Made by a program: the position numbers and the translations under genes | Part shown: positions 33,384 through 41,911 of the stretch, one piece after another | Position numbering within the stretch: the first letter of the stretch is position 1 | How the letters are laid out: each line of letters opens with the position of its first letter | Assembly: GCA_025964575.1 (NCBI GenBank) | Contig: JAOPYO010000383.1 | Coordinates: 1 to 54,927 of the forward strand | Source: Actinomycetes bacterium | GTDB taxonomy: Bacteria; Actinomycetota; Actinomycetes; Streptosporangiales; Streptosporangiaceae | DNA length: 54,927 nt | Reading direction: 5' to 3' | The notes under the pieces: generated by a model | Database searches by the model: none | Told to the model about the DNA's origin: nothing | What the model saw: only the letters and a program-made list of their open reading frames with translations

Positions 33384-34324
33384 GAGGTGACCTCCCTGCC
33401 TCGGAGGTAGTAGATCTGTACGAGTGACACCGCCGCGACGCACAGGGCGAGCACGAGCGCGATCGCGGTGCTGTAGCCGTACTTGCCATAGACGAACGCC
33501 TGCTTGTAGAGCACCGTCGACAGCGTCTCGCTCGCGTAGCCGGGTCCGCCGTTGGTGGCGGCGTACACCTGATCGAAGAGTTTGAGGCCGCCGATCGTCG
33601 AGAGCATGACGTTGATGGTGACGGAGGGGGCGAGCAGCGGCCAGGTGATGTACCGGAAGCGCTGGAAGCGCCCGGCGCCGTCGATCATCGCGGCCTCGTG
33701 CAGATCCTGCGGAACCCCCTCCAACCCGGCCAGGAAGATCACCATCGAGTACCCGGCGTACTGCCACACCACCGTCCCGGCGACCGACCACAGCGCCAGC
33801 GAGGGGTCACCGAGCCAGTCCTGCCGGAGCCCGCCGAGACCGACCGCGCCCAGGATGCCGTTGAGCCCGGAATGCGGGTCGGGGTTGTAGACGTACTTCC
33901 AGAGGAAGGCCACCATCACGGGGCTCACGACCGCGGGCGCGAAGAAGATGACCCGCAGCAGGGTTCGCGACTTGATCCGCGAGTGGACCCCGAGCGCGAG
34001 CAGCAGGCCGAGGCCGTTCTGCACGATGACGATCGCGACGGTCAGCAGCAGGGTGTTGCGCACCGAGCCGACGGCCCGGTCGTCGTGGAACAGCGTCCGG
34101 AAGTTCTCCAGGCCGTTGAACGACTTGCCGCCGATGCCGCTCCAGTCGGTGAACGCATAGAGAATCCCGGAGATGCTCGGGTAGAGCACGACCAGCGCGT
34201 AGACGATCAGGGCGGGGGCGGCGAACCACCACGGAGGCGTCATGAACCTCGCCCCCCGGCGGCGGCCCTTTTTTACGGGCCGGGCCGCCGCCGGGGTGGC
34301 GGAGCGACGAGTGGTCAGGGTCAC
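33380..34324 (-). CDS. CUT1-type sugar ABC transporter permease (MalF-like)
   Basis: 314 residues from GTG 34324. A basic, Lys/Arg-rich N-terminus precedes the first helix (WWFAAPALIVYALVVLYPSI). The EAA loop reads VPQDLHEAAMIDGAGRFQRF followed by RYITWPLLAPSVTINVML. Six helices in total are seen. The GTG lies 2 bases after the binding-protein stop. A long GC-rich stem-loop with an A-rich loop falls at about codons 10-24 and may restrain translation relative to the binding protein. Membrane partner of the next permease. Confidence 0.92.
   Translation of the reverse strand: MTLTTRRSATPAAARPVKKGRRRGARFMTPPWWFAAPALIVYALVVLYPSISGILYAFTDWSGIGGKSFNGLENFRTLFHDDRAVGSVRNTLLLTVAIVIVQNGLGLLLALGVHSRIKSRTLLRVIFFAPAVVSPVMVAFLWKYVYNPDPHSGLNGILGAVGLGGLRQDWLGDPSLALWSVAGTVVWQYAGYSMVIFLAGLEGVPQDLHEAAMIDGAGRFQRFRYITWPLLAPSVTINVMLSTIGGLKLFDQVYAATNGGPGYASETLSTVLYKQAFVYGKYGYSTAIALVLALCVAAVSLVQIYYLRGREVTS
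34255..34297 (-). promoter_or_regulatory. Stem-loop at the start of the MalF-like permease gene
   Basis: Perfect 15-base inverted repeat (34283-34297 and 34255-34269) with a 13-base loop that contains AAAAAA on the transcript strand. It lies within the first codons of the permease, just after the binding-protein gene. Such hairpins often protect the binding-protein mRNA or limit read-through, giving excess binding protein over permease. Regulatory role is inferred. Confidence 0.55.
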
Positions 34325-34326
34325 TA

Positions 34327-35616
34327 CTACTTCTTCCGGTAGATCTCGTCCATCTTCGCCAGGCCCTTGTCGACCGTGGTCTTGCCGGCCAGCAGTTCCT
34401 GGACGACGGCGAAGTGAGTGGGCTGCACCTCGGAGTTCGGCCATGCCTGGTCCATGAACGGCACCGCCTTGTTGCCCTCGATGAGAGGCAGGAACGACTC
34501 CAGGACCGGGTCGATCTTTGAGCTCGCGCTGCGCTTGAGCGGGATGCAGGCGACGGACGCGGCCCAACGATCGATGTTCTCCTGCTTGCCGAGGAACTCG
34601 ATGAAGGCCTTGGCCGCGTCGAGGTTCTTGCTCCGCGCGCTGACCCCGAGACCGACGACGACACCCGCGGGGATCCACACGTCCGCGGCGGTCTCCGCTC
34701 CGGGGAACGGGAACATCCCCAGGTCGTCGGCGCTCGCGGCGGCCTTGCGGTAGTCCGGCAGCACCGCCGAGACCTGAATGGCCATGGCCGCCTTGCCGGT
34801 CGCCACCATCGAGGTCTGCTGCTCGAACGTGGTGCCGTTGGGGTTGTCGTTGAAGAACCCGCGCTTCTGCAGCTCGAGGTACATGTTCATCGCGTCACGC
34901 CAGCCGGACTGGGCGAAGCTCGCCGACCCGGCCTGCATCTGGGTGTCGAACTGCGGGTTCTTCGCGTACACCGTCGAGGGCACCAGCGCGTACGTGATGA
35001 GCTGCGTGACCCACGGGGTCTGGGCGCCGAGCGCGATCGGGACCTTTCCCGCCTTCTTGATCTTTGCGCAGACGTCGAGCAGCTCGCTCCAGGTCTTGGG
35101 CGGCTGGACGCCCGCCTGCTGGAAGACCTTCTTGTTGTAGATCGCGCCGATGACGCTGGACCCGGCCGAGTAGATGTAGGTCTTGCCCTGGAGCTGGAAG
35201 GCCGGCTTGAAGTTGGCCGGGATGAGCTGGGTCCACTGCTCGCTGCTGAGGTCGGCGAGCAGCCCGGCCTGCGCGATCTGGGCCATGGACATCGCGCTGC
35301 CGTTTCCCGGATAGACGACGTGGAGGTCCGGGGCGTTGCCGGCGCCCAGCTGGGTGCGCACCGCCGTCTGCACCTGGTCGGTGGGCGCGTACGAGGCCGT
35401 GAACTTGGCCTGCGGGTAAAGCTTGGTGAGCTCGTCGAGCGGCTTCTGCTGGTCGGCGACGCCGACCAGGCGCAGCGTCGGAGTGCCACCCGACGAGCCC
35501 TTGCTCGAAGATCCGCACGCCGCCAGCGCGCCGGGCAGCGCCGTCACGGCCGCGAGCCCGCCCGCCGCGCGCAGGAACTGCCGGCGGTCGAACCCGTCGA
35601 GTCTGTCGAATGCCAT
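34327..35616 (-). CDS. CUT1-type sugar-binding lipoprotein
   Basis: 429 residues. The signal is Tat-like (DRRQFLRAAGGLAAVTALPG) and ends in the lipobox LAAC. The mature part is a family 1 extracellular solute-binding protein: LRLVGVADQQKPLDELTKLY, IYNKKVFQQAGVQPPKTWSE, MATGKAAMAIQ-like (MVATGKAAMAIQVSAVLP) and AKAFIEFLGKQENIDRWAAS. It delivers a sugar or oligosaccharide to the two permeases. Given two rhamnosidases in the operon, a rhamnosylated oligosaccharide or glycoside is the likely ligand (inference). ATG 35616 follows GAGGA. Confidence 0.92.
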   Translation of the reverse strand: MAFDRLDGFDRRQFLRAAGGLAAVTALPGALAACGSSSKGSSGGTPTLRLVGVADQQKPLDELTKLYPQAKFTASYAPTDQVQTAVRTQLGAGNAPDLHVVYPGNGSAMSMAQIAQAGLLADLSSEQWTQLIPANFKPAFQLQGKTYIYSAGSSVIGAIYNKKVFQQAGVQPPKTWSELLDVCAKIKKAGKVPIALGAQTPWVTQLITYALVPSTVYAKNPQFDTQMQAGSASFAQSGWRDAMNMYLELQKRGFFNDNPNGTTFEQQTSMVATGKAAMAIQVSAVLPDYRKAAASADDLGMFPFPGAETAADVWIPAGVVVGLGVSARSKNLDAAKAFIEFLGKQENIDRWAASVACIPLKRSASSKIDPVLESFLPLIEGNKAVPFMDQAWPNSEVQPTHFAVVQELLAGKTTVDKGLAKMDEIYRKK

Positions 35617-35678
35617 CGTGTCCTCCTGTGTAGGGGCGGTGAAGCCGCCCGTTCGCCCCCGATCAGCGGACCGGCCGC

Positions 35679-38357
35679 TCATGAAGCGCCGGCCCACGCA
35701 CTCTCCGCCGTGAAGCGGTACTCCCCCGATCCCACGCGGCACAGGAACGTTCCAGGCTCCTGGCCAACGATCTCCACCTCCGCGGCCTGCTCGACCGGGC
35801 GTCCCGACTCCCACACGCCATCGATGTCCGCAGCGGGGACGTGCACGGTCGCCGTCGCGCCGGGCGGCACGGTGACGTCGAGGCGCAGCTCGCCGCCGTC
35901 GCGTTCCCAGCGCACCGCGACGGTGCCCCGCACCGACTCATACGACGCCCGCGCCCAGCTCAGGTCACCGAGCCGGGGCCTGATCACCAGGTCGCGGTAG
36001 CCGACCGAATCGGGCGCCTGGTCGATCCCGGCCACCCCGCGATAGAGCCACTCGCCCACCGAGCCGAGCGCGTAGTGGTTGAAGGAGTTCATGGCCGGGG
36101 CCTGGAAACCGCTCTCGTTGGTGTAGCCGTCCCACCGCTCCCAGATGGTGGTGGCTCCATGCCGCAGCGGGAACAGCCACGACGGCGGCTCGGTGTTACG
36201 CAGCAACGCGTGCGCCAGATCGGCGTACCCGTGCTCGTCGAGGACGGGTGCGATCAGGCCGACGCCAAGGAAACCCGTGGTCACCCCCGGCCCGGCGGCC
36301 TCGACCAGCGCCACCAGATGCTCGACGGCCCGCGGCACCAGTTCGGCCGGCAGCAGCTCGAAGGCGATCGCCAGCAGGTAGCCGGTCTGGGTATGCCCCT
36401 CGATCCGTCCGTCGGTGTCGGCGAACCGCTCGGTGAACGTTTTGCGGATGTGCCGGGCAAGCGACTCGTAACGGTCTGCCGCCTCGTGGCGCAGGACCCG
36501 CGCGGCGCGTGCGGTGAGTTCCACGCTGCGGGCGAAGTATGCGGTGGCGACGACCTCGCGGGGAGTCGGTTCGGGGGCGAGCCAGTCGGCGAAGTGCGGC
36601 CCGACGCGGTGACGCCACACCAGGTCGGGGTTGTTCCGTTGAACGAAGTCGGCCCAGGCGCACATGGCGTCGAGGTTGCGCGCCAGGATCCGCTCGTCCC
36701 CATAGACCCGGTAAAGGTGCCACGGTACGAGGACCCCCGCGTCACCCCAGCCGGGCGCGCCCTCATCGGCCACCCCGGCGAGCCGAGGCGCTACGTTGGA
36801 GAACCCACCGTCCTCACCCTGCGCGTCCCGCACGTCGCGCAGCCACTTCTCGAAGAAGGCGGCGACGTCGGCGTTGAGGCAGGCGGTGGGCAGGAAGACC
36901 TGCGCGTCGGCCAGCCAGCCCAGCCGCTCGTCGCGCTGCGGGCAGTCGGTCGGGACGCTGACGAAGTTGGACCGCTGGCCCCAGGTGATGTTGTGGTGCA
37001 GGCGCTCGACATCCGGGTTGGAGCAGGCGAACTCACCGGTCCACGGTGTGTCGCTGTGCAGCACGACACCGGTGATGTCCGCGGTCTCGAGCCCATCCAG
37101 GCCGGTCACTTCGGCGTAGCGGAAGCCGTGGTAGGTGAAGCGCGGCTCGAAGACCTCCTCCTCGCCGGTCCCGGCGAGGAGCACATCTGTGGCGGCGGCG
37201 GTGCGGAGGTTGGCGGTGTAGAGCCCGCCCTCGGAGTCGAGCGTCTCGGCGTGCCGGACGGTGATCCGCTGCCCGGGGATGAGCTCCCGCGCGGTCAGCC
37301 TGACCCGTCCGGCGAAGTTCTGTCCGAAGTCGACGATGTGCGTGGCGGGACCGGTGCGGGTGATCGCCTTGGCGGCCAGCTCGCCGCAGACCCGTACCGG
37401 CTCATCGGCGGACGCGCTGAGCAGGGCGTGGCCGGTGTCGGCCACGCGCGCGGCGAGCCATCCGCCGTCGTCGAAGCCCGCGCGGTCCCAGCCGGGGGTC
37501 TCCTGTCGCAGGTCGTGGCATTCTCCTTGGAGGAGGTCGGCGTAGCGGATCGGCCCGCGGGCCGTTCGCCATGTGCCGTCGGTGCCGATGACCTCACGGG
37601 TCCCGTCGGCGTAGTCCAGGTGGAGCTGGGCGATGAGCTGGGGTGCATCGCCGTAGTGGGCGCCCGCCCGGCGCGGGTCGAATCCGACGAATCCGCTCCA
37701 CCAACCGTCGGCGAGGGTGGCCGCGACGACGTTGCCGCCCGCGTGGACGAGTTCGGTGACGTCGTAGGTCTGGTACTGGACGCGGTGCCGATAGTCCGTC
37801 CAGCCGGGGGCCAGCTCGGCGTCGCCCACCTTCTCGCCGTTGATCCTCAGCTCGTAGAGACCGCGGGCGGAGACGTACAGGCGGGCCTGTACGGGAGCGG
37901 CCGGCGCGGCGAAGACCCGGCGCAGCCGAGGGCAGGGCAGCAGCCCGTGCGCGTCCAGGGCGCGTTCGCCCTCCTCGGGCGCGTCGACGACGTCGATCGC
38001 AGCCTGGTCATGGGTGATCCACGACGCCTGCCAGTCCGCCGCGGGCAGCCCCGTCTCGAACCACGATTGGGTGCCGGACTCCGTGCCGTCCTGCGCCCAC
38101 ACGGTCACGCGCCAGTGATGACGGGTCTGTGACCGCATCGCGGGCCCGGCGTAGACGACGCCCACGGCGGCGGGATCCTCGACCCGGCCGGTGTCCCAGA
38201 GCGGCCAGGCGCCGGCAACGACCTCGACGCGATAGGCGACGGGGGCACCGGAGCCGGCCAGGCGCCAGGAGAGCAGCGGCGTGGACTCGTCGATCCCGAG
38301 CGGGGTCGTACGGTGATCGCACCGTGGCGCGTAGGGGCGCAGCGAAGTGTCGGTCAC
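35679..38357 (-). CDS. GH78 alpha-L-rhamnosidase
   Basis: 892 residues, no signal peptide. The domain order follows the family: an N-terminal fibronectin-like domain (RCDHRTTPLGIDESTPLLSW), rhamnosidase N and concanavalin-like domains, the (alpha/alpha)6 catalytic barrel and a C-terminal beta domain. The family hallmark SNFVSVPTDCPQRDERLGWL lies at about 460-480, with the general acid and acidic catalytic residues in DERLGW and the later WERWDGYTNESGFQ. GTG 38357 has GGAGG before it and overlaps the kinase stop (GTGA). It should hydrolyse terminal alpha-L-rhamnose from imported glycosides in the cytoplasm. Confidence 0.93.
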   Translation of the reverse strand: MTDTSLRPYAPRCDHRTTPLGIDESTPLLSWRLAGSGAPVAYRVEVVAGAWPLWDTGRVEDPAAVGVVYAGPAMRSQTRHHWRVTVWAQDGTESGTQSWFETGLPAADWQASWITHDQAAIDVVDAPEEGERALDAHGLLPCPRLRRVFAAPAAPVQARLYVSARGLYELRINGEKVGDAELAPGWTDYRHRVQYQTYDVTELVHAGGNVVAATLADGWWSGFVGFDPRRAGAHYGDAPQLIAQLHLDYADGTREVIGTDGTWRTARGPIRYADLLQGECHDLRQETPGWDRAGFDDGGWLAARVADTGHALLSASADEPVRVCGELAAKAITRTGPATHIVDFGQNFAGRVRLTARELIPGQRITVRHAETLDSEGGLYTANLRTAAATDVLLAGTGEEEVFEPRFTYHGFRYAEVTGLDGLETADITGVVLHSDTPWTGEFACSNPDVERLHHNITWGQRSNFVSVPTDCPQRDERLGWLADAQVFLPTACLNADVAAFFEKWLRDVRDAQGEDGGFSNVAPRLAGVADEGAPGWGDAGVLVPWHLYRVYGDERILARNLDAMCAWADFVQRNNPDLVWRHRVGPHFADWLAPEPTPREVVATAYFARSVELTARAARVLRHEAADRYESLARHIRKTFTERFADTDGRIEGHTQTGYLLAIAFELLPAELVPRAVEHLVALVEAAGPGVTTGFLGVGLIAPVLDEHGYADLAHALLRNTEPPSWLFPLRHGATTIWERWDGYTNESGFQAPAMNSFNHYALGSVGEWLYRGVAGIDQAPDSVGYRDLVIRPRLGDLSWARASYESVRGTVAVRWERDGGELRLDVTVPPGATATVHVPAADIDGVWESGRPVEQAAEVEIVGQEPGTFLCRVGSGEYRFTAESAWAGAS

Positions 38358-39778
38358 GCGTTCCTCCATCGCAGCCGGGCGTCGCCCACCCGGTCCAGGT
38401 AGCCGGCGTATCCCTCGGCGTAGTAGGTGGCCGTCACCGCGTGGGGCTCGCGCACTCCGGCTGGAAGGGTCCACTGGGCCAGGTCCGGCTCTCTTCCGAA
38501 TCGCCTGGCGGCCGCGATCACGGCGCCCCGCGCCCCGGCCTCCTCTGCCGCGAGGCGCAGCGGTCGTCCGAGCACATCGGCGAAGATCTGCAGCCAGGCC
38601 TCGCTCCGCGTGCCGCCGCCGGCCACGGTCAGCTCCCCGGACAGCCCTGCGGCCTCGAGGCAGTGCCGGGCGGCGTAGGCGATCGCCTCACAGGTGGCCC
38701 GCACGAGATCGGCGCGGGTGGTCTGCAGGCTGACCCCGGTGAACTCGGCCCGCGCGGCGGGCTCCACGAACGGCGCGCGCTCCCCAGAGGGCGCGAAGTG
38801 CGGGAGGACCCGCACACCGTTGGCGCCCGGGGGCGAGGAGGCGAGCATCACCGAGAGGTCCGCGTGACGGAGCCCCAGGGTGGACAGCACCCAGTCCAGC
38901 GCGGCCGTACCGACCATGGCGGGCATGCCGCGCAGCCACCGGCCGGGCCGCTCAGTGGCGAAGTGGAAGCCGGCCGCCTCTCCGTCAAGGGCAACGGTGT
39001 CGGTCACGACCAGGCAGGCGAGCGTGGTTCCGATGATGAGCAGCCCGCTGCCCGGCTCGGTGACCCCCGCGCCGAGAGCGCAGGCCGGGACGTCGAACGG
39101 CCCGCCGGCGACCGGGGTTCCCGCCGGGATCAGCCCGCCGGTGGCGTCGCCGCCCGGTAGCGGATCACTGATCGGCGCCAGCAGACCGGCCCGATGGGAA
39201 AGGCCGCAGGCCGCGATCGCCTCGGCGTCGTAGCCGCGCGTGTGCGGGTCGAGGAAGGGCACCGACGCGTCCGACACGTCGGTAGCGCGGATCCCGGTCA
39301 GCCGCTGGAACACCATGTCCTTGCAGTAGGCCGCGGTCGCCGCGGCATCGAGCGCGGCTGGCTCGTGACGGTCCAGCCAGGCGAGCAGTGGCGCCGGACA
39401 GCCCGGGAAGATCGTGTTTCCGGTGCGGCGGAACACCCGCTCCGTCACGCCCTGGGCCTCCCACTCGGTCAGCAGCTCGGCTGCGCGCCCGTCCATCCAG
39501 GAGATCGCGGGGCGGACCGGACGCCCAGCGGCCCCGAGCAGCCACAACCCGTCGCCCTGACCGGTGACGCCGACGAGCTCGGACCGAGCGCCAGCCGAGG
39601 CCGAAAGGGCTCCCAGCACGTTCCCCACCGCCGCGAAGATCTCCTCCGGGTCCTGTTCGACCCGTCCGTCCCGCACGTCCAGGCGGGCGGGCATGGACTC
39701 CACGGCGATCACACGGCCCGCGCCGTCGAAGGCAGCAGCCTTGACGAACGAGGTCCCGGCGTCGACACCGACGAACAT
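38354..39778 (-). CDS. FGGY-family carbohydrate kinase
   Basis: 474 residues. N-terminal phosphate-binding motif GVDAGTSFVKAAAFD, substrate-region ELVGVTGQGDGLWLLGAAGR and AISWMDGRAAELL, and the C-terminal ATP-site ELTVAGGGTRSEAWLQIFAD. The closest described groups are xylulokinase, ribulokinase and rhamnulokinase types; the sequence does not settle which. In a rhamnosidase operon a rhamnulose- or other ketose-kinase role is the simplest guess. ATG 39778 has GGAGGT before it; GTG 39781 is one codon upstream. A 54-base gap follows the dehydrogenase gene. Confidence 0.9.
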   Translation of the reverse strand: MFVGVDAGTSFVKAAAFDGAGRVIAVESMPARLDVRDGRVEQDPEEIFAAVGNVLGALSASAGARSELVGVTGQGDGLWLLGAAGRPVRPAISWMDGRAAELLTEWEAQGVTERVFRRTGNTIFPGCPAPLLAWLDRHEPAALDAAATAAYCKDMVFQRLTGIRATDVSDASVPFLDPHTRGYDAEAIAACGLSHRAGLLAPISDPLPGGDATGGLIPAGTPVAGGPFDVPACALGAGVTEPGSGLLIIGTTLACLVVTDTVALDGEAAGFHFATERPGRWLRGMPAMVGTAALDWVLSTLGLRHADLSVMLASSPPGANGVRVLPHFAPSGERAPFVEPAARAEFTGVSLQTTRADLVRATCEAIAYAARHCLEAAGLSGELTVAGGGTRSEAWLQIFADVLGRPLRLAAEEAGARGAVIAAARRFGREPDLAQWTLPAGVREPHAVTATYYAEGYAGYLDRVGDARLRWRNA

Positions 39779-39832
39779 CACGACCTCCCCTCCGGGTTAG
39801 GTGTTGCTAAATGAATGGCTTGGCAGGGTGTG

Positions 39833-40879
39833 TCAGGGATTGAGGCAGTATCTAAGCGGTTCACCACGGTGATACCGGCCGACCTCGGCGGCCACGATGC
39901 GGGCGGCCCGCTCGGCGACGGCCCGGCTGGCCCCGGCCAGATGCGGGGTCATGACGAGGTTGGGAGTGCGGAACAGCCGTGACCCCGGCGGAAGCGGCTC
40001 CTCGGCGTAGGTGTCCAGGCCGGCGGCCAGCAGCTGACCCGAGTCCAGCGCGTCGCAGAGCGCGTCGTAGTCCAGAAGCCCGCCCCGCGCGCAGTTGATC
40101 AACACCGAGCCGGCCGGCATCAAGCCGATCTCCCGGGCACCGATCATCCCGCGCGTCTCCGGGGTGAGGCGGGCGTGCAGTGACACGATCCGGCAGCGGC
40201 GCAGCAGCTCTTCGAGACTGCCGGTGGTCTGCGCCTGATCGGGGGCGTACGGGTCGTACACCAGGACCTCGGCGCCGAATCCGGCGAGGATCCGGGCCAC
40301 CCGGCTACCCACTGCTCCATAGCCGACCAGCCCGACCCTCGTGCCTTCGAGCTCCAGCCCGGTGTTGTCGTAGCGGTAGTACGCGCCGCCCCAATCCCCT
40401 TTGAAGGCGAGCGCGGCGTGGGTCTCCGGGATCCGCCGCAACGCCGCCAGCAGGAGCCCGATCGTGTACTCCGCGGTGGCCGTGGCGTTGCGCCCCGGCG
40501 CATAGCAGACACGCACGCCGCGGGCGGTGGCCGCCTCCACGTTCACATTGATCGGGCCGCCTCGGCCGACGACGACCAGCCGCAGGTCAGGCGCGTTGTC
40601 GAGGATCTTCTGGGTGATCGGCCCCATCTGGGTGACGCAGGCCTCCACGCCGTCGAGAGCGTCGATCATGGTGTCCTCGTCGCCGGACGCCTCGTCGACC
40701 TCCGCCACCGGCCCGAAGGGCTCGATGGGCCAGGGCAGGGTCAGCTCGCGGATCTCCGGAGCATCACCGAGCTCGTCGCGCAGTGCCCGCACGAGGAGCC
40801 GGGGAAGGACGAAATGGTCACCTGCGGCGAGGAACCTCGGCCGCGGTTCGCCGTCAAGATCACTCACAAGGCCGCTCAC
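39833..40879 (-). CDS. D-2-hydroxyacid dehydrogenase family protein
   Basis: 348 residues. NAD-binding motif GLVGYGAVGSRVARILAG near 180, catalytic Arg in SVLINCARGGLLDYDALCDA, acidic partner in GLDTYAEEPLP and the catalytic His in LVMTPHLAGASRAVAERAAR. This is a complete set for D-isomer-specific 2-hydroxyacid dehydrogenases (2-ketoacid to hydroxyacid). The GTG at 40879 overlaps the DeoR stop (GTGA). The role within a rhamnoside operon is unclear; it could act on a hydroxy- or keto-acid made from the sugar. About 80 N-terminal residues before the core are longer than in many members. Confidence 0.9.
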   Translation of the reverse strand: MSGLVSDLDGEPRPRFLAAGDHFVLPRLLVRALRDELGDAPEIRELTLPWPIEPFGPVAEVDEASGDEDTMIDALDGVEACVTQMGPITQKILDNAPDLRLVVVGRGGPINVNVEAATARGVRVCYAPGRNATATAEYTIGLLLAALRRIPETHAALAFKGDWGGAYYRYDNTGLELEGTRVGLVGYGAVGSRVARILAGFGAEVLVYDPYAPDQAQTTGSLEELLRRCRIVSLHARLTPETRGMIGAREIGLMPAGSVLINCARGGLLDYDALCDALDSGQLLAAGLDTYAEEPLPPGSRLFRTPNLVMTPHLAGASRAVAERAARIVAAEVGRYHRGEPLRYCLNP

Positions 40880-41658
40880 GCTGACACCAGCTCGTAGGTC
40901 ACCTTGTGCTCATCGAGCTCCCGCAACACCTCGGCATGCGCGCCATCGTCCACGATGACGCGATCGAACGCACTCAGCGGAGCGACGCGGTGCAGGGCGG
41001 CACGGCCGAGTTTGGTGTGGTCGATCAACAGGACGTTCCGGGCAGCGGAGGCGAGCATCGCCCGCTTCACCGAGACGATGTGCTGCTCCTGGTGGTAGGC
41101 GTACCCACCGGAGACCGCCGAGGTCGACACGAAGCACAGATCCACCTGCAGCGCCTCGATCGACTCGACGCATGACACGCCGAGGAACGAGTTGTGCAGC
41201 GGGTCGTAGTCGCCGCCTAGGGCCATGAGCCTGATGCCGCGCACCCGGGAGAGCACGTTGAGTCCCTCCAGGAAGTTGGTGACCACGGTGAGCGGCGTGA
41301 TGCCCTCCAGTCGGCGCGCGAGCGCCAGCGTCGTCGTGGAGTCGTCGAGCATCACCGCCATGCCGGGCTCGATCAGCTCGGCCGCCTTCTCCGCGATGGC
41401 GTCCTTCTCCGGCTGCATGGACTTCATCCGATAGGAGACGTTGCTCTCGAAGACCCCGGAGGGCTGGGCGGTGACCCCGCCCCGGACCTTGCGCACGATG
41501 CCCTGGCGTTCCAGCTCGTCCAGATCCCGGTGGATGGTCATCACGCTGACCTGGAACCGCTCGGCGAGCTCGGCGGCGCTGGCCGAACCGTGCGACAGGA
41601 CGTGCTCGGCGATGACGTCCTGCCGCCACGCCGGCCCTCGCTGGTCACTGCTGTCCAT
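40876..41658 (-). CDS. DeoR-family sugar-operon regulator
   Basis: 260 residues. The N-terminal helix-turn-helix reads RQDVIAEHVLSHGSASAAEL followed by AERFQVSVMTIHRDLDELER and GIVRKVRGGVTA. The sensor domain contains VMLDDSTTTLALARRLEG and NVLLIDHTKLGRAALHRVAP, the phosphosugar-binding part. ATG 41658 follows GGAGGG at good spacing. It is the first gene of the long minus operon, coupled by GTGA to the dehydrogenase, and diverges from the second kinase. It probably represses both sides until a phosphorylated sugar appears. Confidence 0.93.
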   Translation of the reverse strand: MDSSDQRGPAWRQDVIAEHVLSHGSASAAELAERFQVSVMTIHRDLDELERQGIVRKVRGGVTAQPSGVFESNVSYRMKSMQPEKDAIAEKAAELIEPGMAVMLDDSTTTLALARRLEGITPLTVVTNFLEGLNVLSRVRGIRLMALGGDYDPLHNSFLGVSCVESIEALQVDLCFVSTSAVSGGYAYHQEQHIVSVKRAMLASAARNVLLIDHTKLGRAALHRVAPLSAFDRVIVDDGAHAEVLRELDEHKVTYELVSA

Positions 41659-41736
41659 GCATCCCTCCGGGAGGGGTGTCGGATCTAACATCGTCTGTCG
41701 TTCTGATAACACTCCAGAGCGACCTAGTTCGCAGAG

Positions 41737-41764
41737 TTTGTAACATCCAGGTTTCCTACGTCAA
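41737..41764 (-). promoter_or_regulatory. Promoter of the deoR-rhamnosidase operon
   Basis: On the minus strand TTGACG (41759-41764) and TACAAA (41737-41742) are spaced by 16 bases, a sigma-70-like promoter about 80 bases upstream of the DeoR ATG. Partial repeats TAACATC (41687 and 41741 regions) and GATAAC nearby could be regulator half-sites. Confidence 0.45.
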
Positions 41765-41844
41765 GACCAGGCGGCAAATTCGTGAATCCTTGCTGGCGGT
41801 AAGCCATGCTGCCAGACCCGGGCATCCTCCGAAGGAGTCGGGCA

Positions 41845-41894
41845 TTGCCATACGGCCGAAAACCTTGTGATAATTTCACACTCAAGAATGTGAA
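41845..41894 (+). promoter_or_regulatory. Promoter and repeated operator half-sites before the second FGGY kinase
   Basis: TTGCCA (41845-41850) and GATAAT (41869-41874) form a -35/-10 pair with an 18-base spacer. The -10 box lies inside the palindrome TGTGATAATTTCACA (41866-41880). A third half-site, TGTGAA at 41889-41894, makes a second inverted pair with TTCACA at 41875-41880. The arrangement fits a repressor, most simply the divergent DeoR protein, blocking the promoter. Confidence 0.6.
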
Positions 41895-41911
41895 CTTAAA
41901 GAGGTTGTAAC

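Noticed and set aside
35841..38132. A 763-codon open frame opposite the GH78 gene
   Set aside because: No recognisable domain, composition typical of antisense frames in high-GC DNA; GH78 motifs are clear on the other strand.
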